Part shown: positions 60,582 through 64,000 of the stretch, piece by piece
Position numbering within the stretch: position 1 is the stretch's first letter
Layout of the letters: each line of letters starts with the position of its first letter
Assembly: GCA_947503895.1 (NCBI GenBank)
Contig: CANNFT010000001.1
Location: 372,001 to 436,000 of the forward strand
DNA length: 64,000 bases
Direction: 5' to 3'
Source: an uncultured Saccharospirillaceae bacterium
GTDB taxonomy: Bacteria > Pseudomonadota > Gammaproteobacteria > Pseudomonadales > Oceanobacteraceae
Translations under genes and position numbers: made by a program
The notes under the pieces: model-generated
What the model was told of the DNA's origin: nothing
Databases searched by the model: none
What the model saw: only the letters and a program-made list of their open reading frames with translations

Positions 60582-60697
60582 ATTCTGATCTACCAGAAGT
60601 TAGATGAATTGGATGAGGAAAGGCTGTACTTAAATGTGTACCAGCCACTCACTCCAGATAAGCAAGCAGCTTGGTTCAAACTCTGAAGGATAGAAAC

Positions 60698-61057
60698 TTA
60701 GCTAATCAGCAGCGCTAATAAGGCAATGGCAGCAGGCAGCCCCTGTATCAGCCAAATCCTTTTATTTGCGGTCAGTCCACCGTAAAAGGCGGCCACAACA
60801 ACACAGCCGACAAAGAACAATTGAATTTGATGTCCAAATTCACCATTCGGGTGTAATAGGCCCCAAGCCAACCCTGCGGCTAAAAATCCGTTGTATAGGC
60901 CTTGATTCGCCGCCAACACCTTGGTTGCTTCCGCCTCCTCTTCAGTGGTACCAAAGGCCTTCCGACCACGAGGCTTGGTCCAAAGGAACATTTCTAACAC
61001 CAGTATGTACACATGTTCTAATGCAACTAACGCTACTAAGACACTCGCAATCATCAT
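60698..61057 (-). CDS. DUF1304 membrane protein
   Basis: The 119-residue protein has four transmembrane helices and matches DUF1304: ALEHVYILVLEMFLW, then AANQGLYNGFLAAGL and CVVVAAFYGGLTANKRI. The function is unknown. It lies 74 bases after the first of two glutathione transferase genes in the same direction and may be read with them. Confidence 0.88.
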   Translation of the reverse strand: MMIASVLVALVALEHVYILVLEMFLWTKPRGRKAFGTTEEEAEATKVLAANQGLYNGFLAAGLAWGLLHPNGEFGHQIQLFFVGCVVVAAFYGGLTANKRIWLIQGLPAAIALLALLIS

Positions 61058-61131
61058 ATTTCCCCATCAATTCAGTTTTCATAGGCACGCTTAAAATGCG
61101 TGCCATTAATTGGGCCACCCTAGCAGCCCGA

Positions 61132-61788
61132 TTATTGTTTAATTAATTCCTGCCCACTTTTAATCACCTGGTCTGCATCCGGCCTTGCGGGCACTTGAAT
61201 ACCTCGATAACAGGCTGGTCGGGCATGCATTCTGTCGATCCAACGTTTGAGGTTATCGAGACCATCAATATTGATGCCACTCCATTCATAGGTACGAGCC
61301 CAACACCAGTTTGCGATGTCCGCAATAGAAAACTCATCACACAGGTATTCACGTCCTTTTAATTGACCGTCTAGCACGCTTAATAACCGGCGGCCTTCAT
61401 TTTGATAACGATCAATCACTGCGGGTATTTTTTCAGGAAAGTAACGATTGAAGACATTCGCTTGCCCCATCATCGGCCCCACCCCGCCCATTTGAAACAT
61501 CAGCCATTGCAATACTTCATAGCGCTTATGGCCAGATAAAGGCATGAGCTTCTGAGTCATCTCTGCTAAATAAATCAAAATCGCGCCGGATTCAAAGATC
61601 ACTTCGCCGGTTTCTGTATTGCGAATAACAGGTATGCGGCCATTTGGATTTAACGCTAAAAAATCAGGCTTTTTTTGATCATTCACCATCAAGTTAACAA
61701 GCTTAATATCGTATTCCAGCGCTAGCTCTTCCAGCATGCAGGAAATTTTCCAACCGTTCGGCGTGGGTGCCGTGTGCAACTCTATCAT
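61132..61788 (-). CDS. glutathione S-transferase, Nu-class-like (YghU/YfcG type)
   Basis: The 218-residue protein has a thioredoxin-like N-terminal domain with APTPNGWKISCMLEEL, the Nu-class start with the TPNG active-site loop, PNGRIPVIRN with the cis-Pro and the glutathione-binding ESGAILIYLAE. The C-terminal helical domain has FSIADIANWCWART. Nu-class members act as glutathione-disulfide reductases as much as transferases. It follows the other transferase gene by 37 bases. Confidence 0.9.
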   Translation of the reverse strand: MIELHTAPTPNGWKISCMLEELALEYDIKLVNLMVNDQKKPDFLALNPNGRIPVIRNTETGEVIFESGAILIYLAEMTQKLMPLSGHKRYEVLQWLMFQMGGVGPMMGQANVFNRYFPEKIPAVIDRYQNEGRRLLSVLDGQLKGREYLCDEFSIADIANWCWARTYEWSGINIDGLDNLKRWIDRMHARPACYRGIQVPARPDADQVIKSGQELIKQ

Positions 61789-61825
61789 GAAGCCCGTCCT
61801 CTCATTTAAAGGGCAAAACCAAAGA

Positions 61826-62437
61826 CTATGCTCGAACGCAATCTCTCAGTGAAATCTGATCGTACCAACGCTTTAAATGAGTCTGTTCGTCTTTCATCCT
61901 TAACTTTATAACGCGCGCAAAATCCACCGTCACGTAAGCAGTTATGTCCGCGATGCTAAACGTGTCACCCGCCACATATTCAAAATCTGATAGCTGTTGG
62001 TTTAGAACACCCATAAATTTTTCAGCCCCCTTCCCACATTCAACCCCCCATTCTGGTATCGGGTTCATACGATCAGAAAAATAGCCTGTTGTGTGCTGAA
62101 AACTCATGCCCACGAGATGCATGAAATATATTTCACACCGGCGCTGCCACATTTCAATGGTAGCTTGCTCAAGGGGCGATGTTCCCATTAGGGGTTTATC
62201 AGGGTACGAAGCTTCAAAATACCGGCAGATAGCGACGGACTCAGATAAAAAAGTACCATCATCCAGCTCAAGCACTGGCACCTTCATCAATGGATTTTTG
62301 CGCTGAAAGTCACTCGACCGATTCTCGCCCTTCTGAATATCCATCTGGACCATTTCGACGGTCTGCACACCTTTCTCAGCCAAGAACATGCGTACACGAC
62401 GCGCATTGGGCGCTGTGCTGGTTTCATAGAGTTTCAT
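61826..62437 (-). CDS. glutathione S-transferase
   Basis: The 203-residue protein starts MKLYETSTAPNARRVRMFLAE, followed by NPLMKVPVLELDDGTFLSES, with the cis-Pro and Glu-Ser pair that bind glutathione, and has a C-terminal helical domain with DTFSIADITAYVTVDFARV. It is distinct from the neighbouring Nu-class protein. It is divergent from a TetR regulator 203 bases away, which may control both transferase genes and DUF1304. Confidence 0.9.
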   Translation of the reverse strand: MKLYETSTAPNARRVRMFLAEKGVQTVEMVQMDIQKGENRSSDFQRKNPLMKVPVLELDDGTFLSESVAICRYFEASYPDKPLMGTSPLEQATIEMWQRRCEIYFMHLVGMSFQHTTGYFSDRMNPIPEWGVECGKGAEKFMGVLNQQLSDFEYVAGDTFSIADITAYVTVDFARVIKLRMKDEQTHLKRWYDQISLRDCVRA

Positions 62438-62640
62438 ATTTAATAGACTTCCAATGTATGGGTGATCTACCCGTTTAAATAAAATCCAATGAAGAATGTT
62501 TTGAATAGCTGGCTTACCGCTGGCGAAACGTTATTCATCAGACGTTACTAAACGATCATTCTGAAACCTTACTCGTATCTAAACAATCGGTCAACTATGA
62601 TTTATAATGCGACTTAACACCCGCATTAGGATTCACCAAG

Positions 62641-63219
62641 ATGCCTCGAGCACTTTCATTTGACCCAGTAGAAAAATTACAAAAAGCCATGCTTTTGTTT
62701 TGGCAGAATGGGTACGAAGGCACCAGTATTGGAGATTTAATTAACAAACTGGAAATCAATCGTTTTAGTCTGTATCAGCAATTCGGAGACAAGCACCAGC
62801 TCTTTCGTGCTGCACTCGACCATTACAATCGCATTGTCTTTCAGCCTTTGCTCATGCCGCTACGAGCAGATGATCAAGGTAAAGCAGCTCTGGATGCTTA
62901 CATAGCGCTGTTTACCGAAAAGGTCTCAGGCCCCCGAACGGAGCACGGTTGCTTTATCAGTAACACCTTGGCCGCTGGAGATAAAGTTCAGGATGAGTTT
63001 GGTCAACAAGCTCGAGAAATGATGCATGATTTGCAAAGCTTACTTCTTATGAATTTCGAAGCAGCGGAGGCGGCAGGCGAACTTGGTCAACCCGCCAGTG
63101 CTTGCGCGACCTTTTCATTAATGACGATTCAAGCATTACTGATGGCGCGCAAAACACAAGGCAAGACGCTTTTTCTTAAAAATGCCCAGTTTTTTCGTGA
63201 AATGGTGAAAACATGGTAA
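62641..63219 (+). CDS. TetR/AcrR-family transcriptional regulator
   Basis: The 192-residue protein has an N-terminal TetR helix-turn-helix (AMLLFWQNGYEGTSIGDLI, then INRFSLYQQFGDKHQLFRAAL) and a helical ligand-binding domain with GCFISNTLAA. The subgroup resembles regulators of electrophile-response and oxidoreductase genes. A TATAAT -10-like hexamer lies at 62603-62608. The divergent glutathione transferase genes are its most likely targets. Confidence 0.9.
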   Translation: MPRALSFDPVEKLQKAMLLFWQNGYEGTSIGDLINKLEINRFSLYQQFGDKHQLFRAALDHYNRIVFQPLLMPLRADDQGKAALDAYIALFTEKVSGPRTEHGCFISNTLAAGDKVQDEFGQQAREMMHDLQSLLLMNFEAAEAAGELGQPASACATFSLMTIQALLMARKTQGKTLFLKNAQFFREMVKTW

Positions 63220-63337
63220 GGCAAATATGCATACGACCGTTAATTGGCCACAGATAAAACACCATACAGGCCGTCATATACTCGATAAAAACTGCTTATA
63301 GCGACTATTCCTACCGAGACAGCCCGTTAATTTTTGA

Positions 63338-64000
63338 CTAACTATCCCAGTAATCCAATTCCTGAACACTTTCCGGTTCAGGTATCCATTCATTCATAAC
63401 GCAACATGCGGTTAAATCGCCAGTGACGTTTAAGGAGGTTCTGCACATATCAAGAATTCGATCGACTCCCAATATCAATGCTATTCCTGCAGCGGGCACT
63501 CCAACGGATTCTAAAAGTGTTGCAAGAATAACAATACCCACCCCGGGCGTGCTGGGCGCACCGATGGAAGCACCCACCGTCGTTACCATTAACAAGATTA
63601 ATCCACTGGTTGAAATATCTACACCGAAAGCTTGTATCAAGAATATAGCCGCTATCGTTTGGTACAGAGCTGTGCCATCCATGTTTATGGTGGCCCCTAA
63701 TGGAATCACAAATTGCCCAACCGATGGTTTTACATTTAAAGCTTTTTCGGACGTTTTTAAAGATAAAGGCATGACAGCTGCGGAGCTTGAAGTGGAAAAC
63801 GCGAGCAATTGGACTGACCGAATTGATGATAAAAATTCAGCGGGTGATCGACGCGCAAGCCATTTAACGATCAAGAGATAAAACAGTAGCAATATTGCCA
63901 AGCCTGCCAGTACGGTCACCATATAAACAGACATACCCCACAAGGCATCAACCCCAATTTTAATTGTGATATCACACAACAAACCAAAAACAGCGTAAGG
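63338..64000 (-). CDS. dicarboxylate/amino acid:cation symporter, C-terminal part
   Basis: The frame is open from 63338 to the right edge, so the N-terminal part lies outside the window; codons before the internal TTG at 63982 continue the protein (PYAVFG). The family is DAACS (GltP/SstT/DctA-like): the first re-entrant loop has SSSAAVMPLSLK, then GATINMDGTALYQ with the NMDG motif, and the second re-entrant loop is GAPSTPGVGIVIL. It imports glutamate, aspartate or C4-dicarboxylates with Na+ or protons; the substrate is not fixed. Confidence 0.92.
   Translation of the reverse strand, partial: PYAVFGLLCDITIKIGVDALWGMSVYMVTVLAGLAILLLFYLLIVKWLARRSPAEFLSSIRSVQLLAFSTSSSAAVMPLSLKTSEKALNVKPSVGQFVIPLGATINMDGTALYQTIAAIFLIQAFGVDISTSGLILLMVTTVGASIGAPSTPGVGIVILATLLESVGVPAAGIALILGVDRILDMCRTSLNVTGDLTACCVMNEWIPEPESVQELDYWDS

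Larger units (their letters stand above)
60373..60697. other. upstream region of the response-regulator gene
   Basis: These 325 bases between DUF1304 and the response regulator hold no gene I can support. They carry two symmetric elements, at 60409-60422 and 60564-60581, described separately, and should hold the regulator promoter. Confidence 0.4.

Noticed and set aside
61132..62437. Recent tandem duplication of the two glutathione transferase genes
   Set aside because: The two proteins belong to different GST classes and show little similarity beyond the fold motifs.

Overview
The window is chromosomal DNA of a Gram-negative, probably marine gammaproteobacterium, most like the Oceanospirillales/Pseudomonadales side of the class. 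The grounds are the gene order ftsK-lolA-rarA-crcB-serS-cysG, the block aat-bpt-infA / clpA-clpS / cspD / icd, a monomeric-type isocitrate dehydrogenase, rluE-nudJ-mnmA-hflD, an NhaD sodium antiporter, and a six-gene TonB2-type energy transduction operon. Base composition is moderate, and no tRNA, rRNA, CRISPR array, insertion sequence or prophage was seen. The genus cannot be fixed from the sequence alone.

Layout. 1-4.6 kb: an accessory cluster of exported proteins: a gluzincin-like metalloprotease, a stand-alone secreted Hint (hedgehog/intein-fold) protein, an unrecognised membrane-anchored helical protein, and a lipoprotein that reads as a divergent subtilase. 4.6-19.9 kb: metabolism and regulation: a two-subunit molybdenum hydroxylase (iorAB type), a 2OG-Fe(II) oxygenase, a chemoreceptor, an acyl-CoA synthetase behind a long palindrome, phaB, thiI, a DUF350 membrane protein, xthA, and a LysR regulator divergent from a quinone-oxidoreductase-like dehydrogenase plus a small monooxygenase. 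20.0-26.5 kb: nhaD, then a minus-strand operon DUF3450-ttpC-exbB-exbD-tonB-TPR. 26.7-35.6 kb: an M16C protease, a class V aminotransferase, a second chemoreceptor, cysG and serS. 35.6-51.7 kb: housekeeping genes (crcB, rarA, lolA, ftsK, aat, bpt, infA, clpA, clpS, cspD, icd, rluE, nudJ, mnmA, hflD) and a 56-residue DUF2061 protein too short for ordinary ORF cut-offs. 51.7-60.4 kb: a GNAT acetyltransferase, then a signalling/adhesion locus: NarL-type response regulator, TpsB transporter, TpsA exoprotein, YfiR-like periplasmic protein and a CHASE8 hybrid histidine kinase. 60.7-64 kb: DUF1304, two glutathione transferases, a divergent TetR regulator, and a dicarboxylate symporter cut by the window edge.

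Two loci best merit the label of possible new system. The first is the 0.3-4.6 kb secreted protease/Hint/subtilase cluster. The second is the two-partner secretion operon that carries its own YfiR-CHASE8 pair wired to a histidine kinase and phosphorelay, instead of to the diguanylate cyclase of the YfiBNR system. The aat, bpt, clpA and clpS genes together encode the bacterial N-degron pathway: the two transferases add destabilising residues, ClpS recognises them and ClpA unfolds the substrate.

Many gene ends carry strong hairpins. Five are ordinary intrinsic terminators with T-tracts. Several others are 10-15 bp perfect stems without a T-tract.
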